64,000 bases of DNA from Chloroflexota bacterium (GTDB taxonomy: Bacteria; Chloroflexota; Dormibacteria; Dormibacterales; Dormibacteraceae). The position numbers and the translations under genes were made by a program. The notes beneath the pieces were generated by a model. That model was not told where the DNA came from and made no database searches. It saw only the letters and a program-made list of their open reading frames with translations. This document shows positions 46,597 through 55,490 of the stretch, piece after piece. The stretch covers positions 1 to 64,000 of the forward strand of contig VBIW01000044.1 of the NCBI GenBank assembly GCA_005880915.1, given 5' to 3'. Position 1 is the first letter of the stretch. Every line of letters starts with the position of its first letter.

Positions 46597-48333
46597 TCAG
46601 TGCGATGTGATCTGGATCTGGTTCCACCAGTAGTCGAACATGTTGTTCGAGCCTGCACCTAACACGTACGGCTTGAACATGAACGCGTTGACTGTGTAGA
46701 AGAGCGGGATGTAGACCACGTCGTCGATGAGCTGATGGCTCAGCGTCTTGTAGTCGGCGATCGCGGCGCTCAGCGGCTCGGCGTTCGCCTTGGCCAGAAG
46801 CTGGTCGTAAGACTTCGTGTCGTACCCGGTCGTGCAGCTGACGTCAGGGCAGCCGGCCGATGCGCCGTACAGGTTGTCGAACCAGTCCTGAGGGTGGTTG
46901 TAGTCGGCCGACCACCCATCGCGTGAGAGGACGTACGTGCCCTTCAGCCGTTCCGTGATGAAGCGACTGTGTGGGATCGACTGGAGCTTCACCGTCACCC
47001 CGAGGTTGTCCAGCCACTGGGCCTGGAGAAGCTTGGCCGCCGGCTCGTTGAACGGGTTTTCCGGATCGTATGTGTAGACCAGGTCTTTGGTTTTCGTCCC
47101 ATCCGGGTCGGCCAGCGACCTGAGACTTCGCGCCTTCACAGGGTCGAAGACGGCGAGCGGGTCCGAGCCGTCGCCCAGGTAGCCCACCAAACCCTTGGGG
47201 ATGATGCCGCCGGTGGCCGGAACGCAGGCGATGTTGGAGCACAGATCCTTGGCCAGCTTGGCGCGGTCGATCGATAGGTTGAAGGCCAGCCGCAGATTGT
47301 GCGAGATGTTGCCCTGGTCGAGCGTGAACGGACCGCCCGCGGGCCGCTTTGCGTCCGCGACCATGTTGAAGCTCACGAAGTACGTCTTGTTCTTTACCTC
47401 CAGCACCAGCTGCGACTTCTCTGCCGGCTTCGCCTGGATCTTCGCGACGTCGGCCGGCGCCGGGCCGTAGGCGGCGTATCCGTAGAGGTCGAAGGTGCCC
47501 CCTTCATACCTGGCGAGTGCGGCCGTCGGGTCGCTGACCACGTTGACCTGGATCGCGGTCAGCGTTGGTTTCGGCCGACCCCACCAGCCGGTGATGGCGC
47601 CGAAATCAAGCGACTGGTCGGCTGTGTGCGCGGTCATCTTGTAGGCACCGGTGCCGACGAGCGTCTCAGGCTTGTTCCACCAGTTGTCGAAGTCGGCCTT
47701 CACCACCTTCGGATCCACGACCATGCCGGCCGTGGCGGGCTGGGCGATCGCCGACTCGAACCAGCCGGCGGCGCCGGTGAGCTTGACGACGACCGTGAAA
47801 TCGTCAGGCGCTGTCAGACCGGTCATCGTCACCGATGGGTCGTTCTTTTCGAGCAGCCCCTCGAGAGCCGAGCTCGAGACCTGGTTCGTCGCGACGTGGT
47901 CGTAGCCCTCGATGGCTGAGAGGTTCGTCGCGAAGGGTCCCTGCATCGCCGCCGCGCGATTCCACGAGTAGACGACGTCCTTCGCCGTGAGCTTGTCGCC
48001 GTTGGAGAATGTCACGTCCTGGCGCAGCTTGAACGTGTAGGTGAGCCCGTCGCTCGACATTGTCGGCAGAGCCGCGGCGATGTCGGGCGAGATGTTGAGG
48101 TTGCTGTCGAACTTCAGCAGGCCGTCGAAGATGTTCTGCGCGATCGCCGCTTCGGCCTCGCTGTCGATCATCGCGGGATCGAGCGTGCTGACGTCGTGCT
48201 GAATCGGAAAACGAAGTGTCTGCTGGCTCGCCAGCCCAGTCGGCTGCGGCGTCCCGGTCGACCCGCTGGAGCATGCGATAAGCACCAGTCCCGCGAGCGC
48301 CGCAAACGGCCATGCCCCCCCTCTGCGTAGCAT
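46597..48333 (-). CDS. ABC transporter substrate-binding lipoprotein (SBP family 5), third paralogue
   Basis: 578 residues from ATG 48333 (MLRRGGAWPFAALAGLVLIA, lipobox IACSS); the open frame further upstream is antisense to the dehydrogenase gene. The SBP_bac_5 fold is clear: LRFPIQHDVSTLDPAMIDSE, GLLKFDSNLNISPDIAA, YTFKLRQDVTFSNGDKLTAK, SIDRAKLAKDLC. It is related to the two SBPs at 37.9 and 40.7 kb but more distant (different gap pattern; cysteine pairs CSNIACVP and CPDVSCTTG). It lies convergent to the importer operon with no permease of its own, so it may feed the same channel or be under separate control. The perfect hairpin at 46559 ends it. Confidence 0.88.
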   Translation of the reverse strand: MLRRGGAWPFAALAGLVLIACSSGSTGTPQPTGLASQQTLRFPIQHDVSTLDPAMIDSEAEAAIAQNIFDGLLKFDSNLNISPDIAAALPTMSSDGLTYTFKLRQDVTFSNGDKLTAKDVVYSWNRAAAMQGPFATNLSAIEGYDHVATNQVSSSALEGLLEKNDPSVTMTGLTAPDDFTVVVKLTGAAGWFESAIAQPATAGMVVDPKVVKADFDNWWNKPETLVGTGAYKMTAHTADQSLDFGAITGWWGRPKPTLTAIQVNVVSDPTAALARYEGGTFDLYGYAAYGPAPADVAKIQAKPAEKSQLVLEVKNKTYFVSFNMVADAKRPAGGPFTLDQGNISHNLRLAFNLSIDRAKLAKDLCSNIACVPATGGIIPKGLVGYLGDGSDPLAVFDPVKARSLRSLADPDGTKTKDLVYTYDPENPFNEPAAKLLQAQWLDNLGVTVKLQSIPHSRFITERLKGTYVLSRDGWSADYNHPQDWFDNLYGASAGCPDVSCTTGYDTKSYDQLLAKANAEPLSAAIADYKTLSHQLIDDVVYIPLFYTVNAFMFKPYVLGAGSNNMFDYWWNQIQITSH

Positions 48334-48342
48334 CTTCGGGTG

Positions 48343-50586
48343 ATGAGCGTACCCGCCGCAGGCAGGCGACGGCAGGAAGGAAGCGAGAAGGTCACCGGGG
48401 CCACGCGCTTCACCGCGGATATGGAGCTCGCCGGCCTCCTTCACGTCCAGCTCGTCCTGTCGCACACACCAAGCGCACGGATCCGCAGCATCGATGTCGA
48501 AACAGCCCGCGCCGTGCCTGGTGTCGTCGACATCGTCACCGGCCCCGACCTGCCCGGGCTCGACCGAGCCGCGCCGGACCTTCCGCTCGCTTTCGGGCAG
48601 GTCTTCTACGCGGGTCAGCCGGTGGCCGCAGTGGTGGCAGAGACCGAGTCAGCAGCCGCCGACGCCGCGGCGCTGGTCCAGGTCGATTACGAGGAGACGC
48701 CGCCGGCGATCGACCCTATCGCGGCGATGGCAGACCAGGCGCCCCTCGTGCTCGGCGAGGGAGACGGAGCCGCTGCCGAGGACGCCTCGCTCCATGGCGC
48801 TTCAGCCGCCGCTGATGGCGCGCCCGACGCGCGGCCGCGCAACGTCAGCGGCGTGGCACACCTCAGGCGCGGTGACACCGATGCCGCGCTGAAGAGCGCG
48901 GAAGTCGTGGTCAAAGGGACGTACCGGATCGCGGGCGCGCACCACTCGTTCATGGAGCCTCACGTCGCGGTCGCAAGGCCGGAGCCGGACGGAGGAATGA
49001 CGATCTGGTCCTCCACACAGGGTCCGTTCGTCGTGCGTGACACCGTGGCCGGCCTCATCGACCTGCCCCCGCATAAGGTGCGCGTCGTCGCGATGCCGGT
49101 GGGTGGCGGATTCGGCGGCAAGATCTCGCTGCTCGAGCCGCTGCTGGCGCTGCTCGCAGCCCGTTTGAGGCGGCCGGTGCGGCTGGCCCTGGGGCGGTCG
49201 CATGAGTTCGTGGTCGGCCACCCCGCCCCCGCCGCTCAGTTCGAGCTGGAGCTCGGCGCCAAGCGCGATGGAACGCTCGTCGCGCTGCGGGTGCGCTTTC
49301 ACTACGACAACGGTGCAAGCTCGGGGTGGCACGCGGGCCTGACCGCAAGCTTCCTGGGCGGCACCTACCGGATCCCGAACTACGACCTGCGGGGGTTCGA
49401 GGTCTCGACCAACAAGACCCCGACCGACGCCTACCGCGCGCCCGGCGCGACGCAGGCCTACTTCGCCCTCGAGTCGGCGATGGACGAGCTGGCGGCCAGG
49501 CTCGAGGTGGACCCGATCGAGCTCCGGCTCGCCAACGTGTCGCGGGAAGGCGATCCCACTGCAGACGGCCAGCGATGGCCGCGCATCGCCTCGGTCGAGG
49601 TACTCGAGGAGGCGAGGCGGCACCCGGTATACGCCGCGCCGCTTGGCGCTGATGAAGCCGTGGGCGTGGCCCTCGGCGCGTGGGGCGGCGCCCGCACGCC
49701 GTCCGCTGCGGGGTGCCGGGTGGAGCCCGACGGAACGGTCTCGGTGATGGTCGGTTCGCCCGACATCAGCGGCACCGCGACCGGGCTCGCAATGATCGCG
49801 GCGGAGGCGTTCGGGATCTCTCCCGACAAGGTGAGGGTCGAGGTCGGCGACACCGCTTCCGCGCCCTTCGGCCCGACTTCGAGCGGCAGCCAGGTCACCT
49901 ACAGCCTCGGCGGCGCAGTGTTTGAAGCGGCGCGGGAGGCCCGGCGCCAGCTCCTCGAGATCGCCACCGAGGAGCTCGAGGCGGCGCCCGAAGACCTCGA
50001 CATCATCGGCGGGCGTGTCGCGGTGAAGGGCGCACCCGGCCGGTCGGTCGAGATCACCAAGCTGGTCCGGCTGAGCACCGAGTTCATGGGCCGGCACCGT
50101 CCCATACAGGCCACCGGCCGCTCGGCGGTGCAGGCCGCGTCTCCGATGTTCACGGTCCACATCGCCCGCGTCCGCATCGACCGCGAGACCGGCGCGTTCC
50201 AGCTGATCGGGTACGCGGCGATCCAGGACGTCGGCCGCGCCATCAACCCCCCCGAGGTCGAGGGCCAGATCCACGGCGGCGCCACACAGGCGCTTGGGCG
50301 CGCCCTCGGCGAACAGCTCGTCTATGACGGCGACGGCCAGCTCCGCACCGCGTCCTTCCTGGACTACGAGCTGCCGGCGGTCGACCAGATACCGGATATC
50401 GATGTGACCCTGATCGAGGTCCCATCGCCGGTCGGGCCGCTGGGGGCCAAGGGTGTCGGTGAGCCACCGGCCATCCCGGGAACCGCCGCCCTCGCCAACG
50501 CAGTCTCCCGCGCGTCCGGCGTGCGCGTGCGCGACGTGCCCATCGACAGATGGCTTCTTGTGGGGACCGCTAAAGACGGACGCTAG
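48343..50586 (+). CDS. Xanthine dehydrogenase family molybdopterin-binding subunit
   Basis: The 747-residue large subunit of a molybdenum hydroxylase. An alpha/beta hammerhead domain (residues 10-110: EKVTGATRFTADMELAGLLH, AVPGVVDIVTGPDLPG) is followed by two molybdopterin domains. Motifs seen: the GGGFGGKI loop near residue 252, DAYRAPGATQAYFALESAMD near 365, the SSGSQVTYSLGG cofactor contact, and the catalytic Glu707 in LGAKGVGEPPAIPG. The family hydroxylates purines, aldehydes or CO, passing electrons to separate FAD and [2Fe-2S] subunits, but neither subunit gene nor a Mo-cofactor chaperone is adjacent. ATG 48343 (or GTG 48340) starts 9 bases from the divergent SBP start. Ends 10 bases before otsA. 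Confidence 0.88.
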   Translation: MSVPAAGRRRQEGSEKVTGATRFTADMELAGLLHVQLVLSHTPSARIRSIDVETARAVPGVVDIVTGPDLPGLDRAAPDLPLAFGQVFYAGQPVAAVVAETESAAADAAALVQVDYEETPPAIDPIAAMADQAPLVLGEGDGAAAEDASLHGASAAADGAPDARPRNVSGVAHLRRGDTDAALKSAEVVVKGTYRIAGAHHSFMEPHVAVARPEPDGGMTIWSSTQGPFVVRDTVAGLIDLPPHKVRVVAMPVGGGFGGKISLLEPLLALLAARLRRPVRLALGRSHEFVVGHPAPAAQFELELGAKRDGTLVALRVRFHYDNGASSGWHAGLTASFLGGTYRIPNYDLRGFEVSTNKTPTDAYRAPGATQAYFALESAMDELAARLEVDPIELRLANVSREGDPTADGQRWPRIASVEVLEEARRHPVYAAPLGADEAVGVALGAWGGARTPSAAGCRVEPDGTVSVMVGSPDISGTATGLAMIAAEAFGISPDKVRVEVGDTASAPFGPTSSGSQVTYSLGGAVFEAAREARRQLLEIATEELEAAPEDLDIIGGRVAVKGAPGRSVEITKLVRLSTEFMGRHRPIQATGRSAVQAASPMFTVHIARVRIDRETGAFQLIGYAAIQDVGRAINPPEVEGQIHGGATQALGRALGEQLVYDGDGQLRTASFLDYELPAVDQIPDIDVTLIEVPSPVGPLGAKGVGEPPAIPGTAALANAVSRASGVRVRDVPIDRWLLVGTAKDGR

Positions 50587-50596
50587 AGGCAGCTCG

Positions 50597-52090
50597 ATGC
50601 GCGGCTACGTCGCGCGGACGCTGTCAGGCCACTACCCAATCCTCGTCTCCAACCGCGGCCCGCACGAGCCGCGGCCCGACGGCAGCTTCCGGCGTGGCGC
50701 GGGCGGCGTGATCACTGGGCTGCTCACACTGGCAGAAGCGATGGGCGCCGACTGGGTGGCGTGTGCTCGCAGCGACGCCGAGCGCGCGCTGGCGTCAAAG
50801 CACTCGGGCGGTCATATCGTGCCCCTGGCGCAATCGTCTGGCCAACTCTATTACGCCACGCCGACCAAAGAGCAGTACGAGATGTACTACTCGGTCATCT
50901 CCAATCCGATGCTGTGGTTCCTCCAGCACTACCTCTGGGACCTGGCCAGCGAGCCGGTGATCGACGATCGCATCCACCAGGCGTGGACCGACGGTTACGT
51001 CGAGGTCAACAGGCAGATGGCCGCGCGAGTCGTCGGTCTCGCGCGTGGCGCGTCGGCGCGGCCGCTCGTGCTGGTGCACGACTACCAGCTCTATCTCGTG
51101 CCGCGCTTCGTCCGCGAGGAGCTTCCGGGCTCGGTCATCCAGTTCTTCCTTCACGTGCCGTGGGCGACTCCCCAGTACTGGAAGGTCCTGCCCAAGGAGA
51201 TGCGGGACGCAATCCTTGACGGACTCCTCGCCTGCGACATCGTTGGCTTCCAGTCAAGCCTCGACGTGCGCAACTTCCTGCTGACCTGCGAGGAGAACAT
51301 GGGTCTGCAGGTCGACGAGCACGAGCGCGCCGTCGTCGCGGGGGGCCGGGTCGTTTACGCGCGCCACTACCCGATCTCAGTCGACGTCCCCATGACGATG
51401 CGCCTTGCCTCGTCACGCGGGGTCGAGCGGCAAGAAGCCGAGATGGGCGCGCTGCGTCCGGCGAAGCTGATCGCGCGCATCGACCGCACAGACCCGTCGA
51501 AGAACATCGTCCGGGGCTTCATCGCGTTCGACAAGCTGCTCCGGTACCACCCCGACCTTCATGGGCAGGTCCAGTTCTGGGCGTTCCTCCAACCGTCACG
51601 TCAAGACGTCGCCGCGTACAGCCGGTACTTGCGCCACATCCGGCAGACTGCAGGGCGGATCAACAGCGAGTTCGGCAATGAACAGTGGCAGCCGATTCGC
51701 CTCGAGATCGCCGAGAGCGAACGCAAGGCGATTGCGATGATGAAGAACTTCGACGTGTTGCTCGTCAACCCGGTGTACGACGGCTTGAACCTCGTCGCCA
51801 AGGAAGGCGCGCTGGTCAATCAGACCGACGGCGTGATCGTGCTCTCGGAAAACGCCGGTGCGCATGAGGAGTTGAGAGGCAACGTGCTTTCGGTCAACCC
51901 ATTCGACGTCGAAGCGACGGCCGCAGCGATGTATGCCGGACTGACCATGCCGGCGGAAGAACGGCATCGGATGAACGAGGGCGCGAAAAACGTGGTGCGG
52001 ACGAACGATATCGCCAAATGGATCAGCAACCAGGTCCAGGACATGCGCGACCTCGTTGCCCCGGCCGAGCGGATCAGCTTGCGGCCTTAG
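50597..52090 (+). CDS. otsA: Trehalose-6-phosphate synthase-type glycosyltransferase (GT20), variant
   Basis: 497 residues from ATG 50597 (ribosome binding site AGAGG); the open frame upstream belongs to the dehydrogenase. It is a GT-B glycosyltransferase of family 20. ILVSNRGPHEPRPDGSFRRG with GAGGVITGLLTL near residue 35 forms the N-terminal sugar-phosphate loop. LVHDYQLYLVP is near residue 160, and QFFLHVPWATPQYW follows. LVNPVYDGLNLVAKEGALVN near residue 393 binds the nucleotide-sugar. The usual ERLDYTKG nucleotide-contact segment reads ARIDRTDPSKNIVRGF (near residue 293), placing it in a divergent GT20 branch. The adjacent phosphatase supports trehalose-6-phosphate as product; glucosylglycerol-type products are not excluded. 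Confidence 0.82.
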   Translation: MRGYVARTLSGHYPILVSNRGPHEPRPDGSFRRGAGGVITGLLTLAEAMGADWVACARSDAERALASKHSGGHIVPLAQSSGQLYYATPTKEQYEMYYSVISNPMLWFLQHYLWDLASEPVIDDRIHQAWTDGYVEVNRQMAARVVGLARGASARPLVLVHDYQLYLVPRFVREELPGSVIQFFLHVPWATPQYWKVLPKEMRDAILDGLLACDIVGFQSSLDVRNFLLTCEENMGLQVDEHERAVVAGGRVVYARHYPISVDVPMTMRLASSRGVERQEAEMGALRPAKLIARIDRTDPSKNIVRGFIAFDKLLRYHPDLHGQVQFWAFLQPSRQDVAAYSRYLRHIRQTAGRINSEFGNEQWQPIRLEIAESERKAIAMMKNFDVLLVNPVYDGLNLVAKEGALVNQTDGVIVLSENAGAHEELRGNVLSVNPFDVEATAAAMYAGLTMPAEERHRMNEGAKNVVRTNDIAKWISNQVQDMRDLVAPAERISLRP

Positions 52091-52847
52091 CCCACTCCAC
52101 GATCTCGTGCAGCAGCGCGGTGGCTCCTGCAGGGCCTTGAACCACGACATCGCATCGGTCGAACAGGTCAACCGGCGCCTCCGGCGACCAGACGCCGACC
52201 GCCATGTGCGGGATGTCGAGGGCGCTCACGTACTCAAACAGCGAGCGGTCGTTCTCGTCGTCGCCGAAGCACACGACGCCCGCGGGGTCTTCGGCGGGCA
52301 TCAGCGCCGCGAGCGCGCTGCCCTTGCCTGCCTTCGGAGCGTGGACCTCGACCACCTTGCGGCCGAGAGCGGCCGAGAGGCGCGCTCCATCGAGAAGAGG
52401 TCGCAGCAGCGCGAGCATCTCCTCCCCGCTCATGTTTGTGCTGCGAAAGTGGACCGCGGTGCTTGCCGGCTTGACCTCGAGCCACGCGCCCGGGATCCGC
52501 TCCAGGAGTCTGCTCGCGTCGGCGTTGAAGCGATCGAGCGCCTCCTTCTGCGCGTGGCGCGGGATGACGAGACCGCTGTCGCCGATGAGTCTCACCCCCG
52601 AGATGGGCACGAGAGTCTCCAGCTGCGCCGGCGTCCGGCTGCTGAGCACGATCACGTCAGCAAGCAGTCCAACAAGCTCTTGCAGGGCCTCCAGCGCCTC
52701 GGGCCTGGCCCTCGCCGCGGCTGGATCGTGAACGACCTCCGCCAGCGTTCCGTCAAAGTCGGTAACCAGGATTAGTTCGCCTGGCGGTACTCGCGCGACA
52801 GGCGAGCGGTGCCAGACATGCGTGATTTCTTCGGTTTCTTGAATCAT
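52074..52847 (-). CDS. otsB: Trehalose-phosphatase (HAD superfamily)
   Basis: A 257-residue OtsB-type phosphatase that converts trehalose-6-phosphate to trehalose. HAD motif I is LILVTDFDGTLAEV with nucleophile Asp30 and acid Asp32. Motif II lies in VIVLSSRTPAQLETL, the lid follows (GEEMLALLRPLLDG), and motif III/IV is GVVCFGDDENDRSLFEYV near residue 203. Length is normal. It is convergent with otsA, and the two coding ends overlap by 17 bases, so the pathway pair is arranged tail to tail rather than as an operon, which is unusual. Upstream lies aidB, 9 bases away on the same strand, suggesting co-transcription with that gene. Confidence 0.87.
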   Translation of the reverse strand: MIQETEEITHVWHRSPVARVPPGELILVTDFDGTLAEVVHDPAAARARPEALEALQELVGLLADVIVLSSRTPAQLETLVPISGVRLIGDSGLVIPRHAQKEALDRFNADASRLLERIPGAWLEVKPASTAVHFRSTNMSGEEMLALLRPLLDGARLSAALGRKVVEVHAPKAGKGSALAALMPAEDPAGVVCFGDDENDRSLFEYVSALDIPHMAVGVWSPEAPVDLFDRCDVVVQGPAGATALLHEIVEWAKAAS

Positions 52848-52856
52848 CCCTCCTAC

Positions 52857-54473
52857 TTACAAACGCGGCCGGTGCCGCTCGATCACCGTTTTGAGCCCGG
52901 TTGAAGGTGACAGCGTACCGAACGTATGTCCCCATTCGCCGCCGAGCCTCGAGCTGCAGAAGATCGCGGCGGCCGCCCCATCGCCGTGCCGGAGCATGAG
53001 AGAAGCCTCGAGGGCGAGCGCCATGTGTTCGACGATACGACGAGCCCCCGATTCGATTTCATTTGAACTCGCCAGCTCCGCCTTGAGGTCGGCGATCGAA
53101 CGGTCGAGCCTTGCGTCCATTCCCCGCGCCAGCTCAACCTCAGCGAAGTACGCGGCCACCGATTCGGGTTCGCGCTGCATGGCGCGCAACACATCAAGAG
53201 CGTTGACGTTGCCCGAGCCTTCCCAGATCGAGTTGAGGGGTGCTTCGCGATACAGGCGGGGCAGGATCGACTCCTCCACATAGCCGTTGCCGCCGTGGCA
53301 TTCGAGGGCCTCCGCCACCACCACGATGGCGCGTTTGCAGGTCCAGAACTTGCCGATGGCCACGCCGATGCGCCGAAAGTGCGACTCGGCCGGGTCGGAT
53401 GCGCGATCGAACGCTCCTGCCAGCCGCATCATCAGGATGGTCGTTGCCTCGGACTCGACCGCGATGTCGGCCAGCACGTTGGCCATCAACGGCTGCTCGC
53501 TGAGCAGCTTGCCGAAGGCGCTGCGATGAGCGGTGTGGTGCGTGGCCTGCGCCACCGCCTGGCGCATGAGAGACGCGGATCCGATCACGCAGTCGAGCCG
53601 CGTGTGATTGACCATATCGATGATGACCCTTACTCCCTTGCCCTCTTCCCCGACGAGAACCGCCCACGCGTCGTCGAGCTCGATCTCGGACGACGCGTTC
53701 GACCGGTTGCCCAGCTTGTCCTTCAAGCGTTGGATGTGAAACCGGTTGCGTCTGCCATCCGGCAGCACGCGGGGGAGCAAGAAGCAGGAGAGGCCGCCGG
53801 GTGCCTGGGCCAGGACGAGAAACGCGTCGCACATGGGCGCGGAGCAGAACCACTTCTGTCCTTTCAGCAGGTGCTCGCCATCCACCCCGGTGGGTGTCGC
53901 GCGCGTTGTGTTGGACCGCACGTCGGAGCCGCCCTGGCGCTCGGTCATGGCCATGCCGAACAGCGCGCCCTGCTTGGTGGAGGCGAGCCTGAGACCGGGG
54001 TCGTAGTCGAGAGTCGTGGCGAGGGGCTCCCACTGCGCGGCCAGCTTTGGCTCTTTGCGCAGCGTCGGAATCGCGGCGTAGGTCATCGAGACGGGACATC
54101 CGTGGCCGCCCTCGACCTGCGACCAGACGTAGAAGGCCGCGGCGCGTGCGGCGTGCGCGCCCGGGCGCGGCTCGCGCCACGGCAGGGCATGCAGGCCGTG
54201 GCCGACTGCGACTCTCATCAGCTCATGCCATGCGGGGTGAAACTCAACCTCGTCGATCCGCTCGCCGAACCGGTCGTGCGTCCGCAGCTGAGGCGGGTTG
54301 GCGTTGGCCTGGAAGCCCCAGTCGATGGCCTGCTGGGTTCCCGCCAGCGAGCCGAGATCGTGCACCATGTCGTGCGCCCACGAAGCGTTCTCGCGCTCGA
54401 GCGACTCGCGCAGCGGCGCGTCGGACTCGAAGAGGTTGTAATCGACAAGCGGCGGCGGCTGGTTCGCGCTCAC
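52857..54473 (-). CDS. aidB: AidB-like acyl-CoA dehydrogenase family protein
   Basis: A 538-residue flavoprotein of the acyl-CoA dehydrogenase fold with the long AidB-type N-terminus (PPLVDYNLFESDAPLRESLE; RIDEVEFHPAWHELMRVAVG). Family motifs: ALFGMAMTERQGGSDVRSNT (near residue 175), LKGQKWFCSAPMCDAFLVLA, QLIFE-like helices in SLMRQAVAQATHHTAHRSAF, ALECHGGNGYVEESILPRLY, and the AidB-typical NSIWEGSGNVNALDVLRAM with the active-site Glu region. E. coli AidB is part of the adaptive response to alkylation and binds DNA; its reaction is unresolved. The GTG start overlaps the nucleotidyltransferase stop (GTGA), so it is translated from the xre operon. Confidence 0.88.
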   Translation of the reverse strand: MSANQPPPLVDYNLFESDAPLRESLERENASWAHDMVHDLGSLAGTQQAIDWGFQANANPPQLRTHDRFGERIDEVEFHPAWHELMRVAVGHGLHALPWREPRPGAHAARAAAFYVWSQVEGGHGCPVSMTYAAIPTLRKEPKLAAQWEPLATTLDYDPGLRLASTKQGALFGMAMTERQGGSDVRSNTTRATPTGVDGEHLLKGQKWFCSAPMCDAFLVLAQAPGGLSCFLLPRVLPDGRRNRFHIQRLKDKLGNRSNASSEIELDDAWAVLVGEEGKGVRVIIDMVNHTRLDCVIGSASLMRQAVAQATHHTAHRSAFGKLLSEQPLMANVLADIAVESEATTILMMRLAGAFDRASDPAESHFRRIGVAIGKFWTCKRAIVVVAEALECHGGNGYVEESILPRLYREAPLNSIWEGSGNVNALDVLRAMQREPESVAAYFAEVELARGMDARLDRSIADLKAELASSNEIESGARRIVEHMALALEASLMLRHGDGAAAAIFCSSRLGGEWGHTFGTLSPSTGLKTVIERHRPRL

Positions 54474-55096
54474 TGACGCGGTCGGGCGAGAGCTTCTATC
54501 GCCCGTCGTCGGGCCCGTGCCCTGACTCGGCGGTTCACGCGATGCATCGTCTCACCGACCGACGGCTTGTGTTTCGTTATCGCGGTGATCCGATCCCTGA
54601 CTAACATCCAATCCATCTTCTGGTAGTTCGTCAAGGCGATCCCGAAGGCAGAATCGAAGCTCAAGTCTTCGTGTGGCCAACCTGCGGTCGCCTGCCGGAC
54701 GCGATCGAGGTACAGGTCTTCGCGGGCGATGATTCTCACGGCGACCCCATCCACCACCACCTGGACGCTCCGCTCTATGTCGTCCCCCGCGCCAGGGAAC
54801 TCAACGGCGACGGGGAGGTCATCTCGTGTCCAGTGTCGGCCTTGCTTACTCAAGCCCACGGCTCGCAGCGCTGCTACGTCCGATGCATTGGGCATCGGAC
54901 AAAGGTCAAGGTCGGTCGGGTGGTACGCGCCTCCCGCCCAGTAGGCCTCGGCCGTACCCCCAACGACGATCGGTGTCCTGCGCATCAAGGTTGTCACTGC
55001 CGCTGCCATCAACAGACGCTGCCGCTGCTCAGATCGGGCATGGGGGATTTTCAAGAGCAGGCTTTTAGCGCGCCTTAGGTCGTCGTTCCTTGCCAC
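54470..55096 (-). CDS. Nucleotidyltransferase-fold protein, possible toxin or effector partner of the upstream Xre gene
   Basis: A 208-residue protein. PIVVGGTAEAYWAGGAYHPT followed by DLDLCP (residues 42-67) fits the GG...[T/S]DxD signature of minimal nucleotidyltransferases as in AbiEii/DUF6036-type proteins; the third acidic residue may be Glu in PVAVEFPGAG. The next block, IIAREDLYLDRVRQATAG then EDLSFD, is like the helical EDLxLDR stretch of such proteins. The C-terminus is very basic (RVNRRVRARARRRAIEALAR), suited to RNA or tRNA binding. Its start overlaps the Xre gene by 32 bases and its stop overlaps aidB. It could be a toxin of a two-gene system or a metabolic nucleotidyltransferase. 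Family assignment is by motif only. Confidence 0.6.
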   Translation of the reverse strand: MARNDDLRRAKSLLLKIPHARSEQRQRLLMAAAVTTLMRRTPIVVGGTAEAYWAGGAYHPTDLDLCPMPNASDVAALRAVGLSKQGRHWTRDDLPVAVEFPGAGDDIERSVQVVVDGVAVRIIAREDLYLDRVRQATAGWPHEDLSFDSAFGIALTNYQKMDWMLVRDRITAITKHKPSVGETMHRVNRRVRARARRRAIEALARPRQ

Positions 55097-55463
55097 GTGA
55101 CGCCTTCAGACGGCTGAAATAGGCCGGCGTCCGGCCAGCTCGTTCCAGCAGGGCAGCCTCGACGCTGGATGGATCTCGCTCCCACGGATCGAACCGCCCA
55201 GGACCCAGGACCGAGTCGATGAGGGCGCGTTTTCGAGCTGGCGAAGCGTCAGCCTCGCCTGAGCCTCCAAACGTGATCGTCAGGGGTGCGCCGGTGGCCC
55301 TGGCCCAACGGTCGATGAAGTCGATGGTCGGCAGCCGGTAGCCACCCTCGGCCCGAGCCACGACAGGCTGGGTCGTACCCATGGCCTCGGCGAGCCTCGA
55401 CTGGGTCATCGCAGCCTGCATCCTCGCTCGCGCGAGCAGCATCCCGATCTCGGTCCTCGTCAT
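55065..55463 (-). CDS. Xre-family helix-turn-helix regulator
   Basis: A 132-residue protein whose N-terminal half (residues 5-65) is an Xre/Cro HTH: MLLARARMQAAMTQSRLAEA, then MGTTQPVVARAEGGYRLPT as recognition helix, and DFIDRWARATGAPLTITFG as the closing helix and strand often seen in antitoxin-type Xre proteins. The C-terminal 60 residues (RKRALIDSVLGPGRFDPWER, ALLERAGRTPAYFSRLKASR) are not recognised and may bind the partner. It is the first gene of an overlapping set with the nucleotidyltransferase and aidB. A TATAAT box ends 6 bases before its ATG and is overlapped by the inverted repeat CCAATT-6-AATTGG, implying leaderless translation and self-repression. Confidence 0.85.
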   Translation of the reverse strand: MTRTEIGMLLARARMQAAMTQSRLAEAMGTTQPVVARAEGGYRLPTIDFIDRWARATGAPLTITFGGSGEADASPARKRALIDSVLGPGRFDPWERDPSSVEAALLERAGRTPAYFSRLKASRGKERRPKAR

Positions 55464-55466
55464 GTT

Positions 55467-55484
55467 CCAATTATACCCAATTGG
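55467..55484 (-). promoter_or_regulatory. Palindromic operator over the -10 box of the xre operon
   Basis: CCAATT-ATACCC-AATTGG. On the minus strand it covers a consensus TATAAT (55470-55475) whose start point would be the A of the xre ATG. The surrounding 40 bases are markedly AT-rich against the local background. A -35 match is weak. Confidence 0.6.
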
Positions 55485-55490
55485 CTATAT

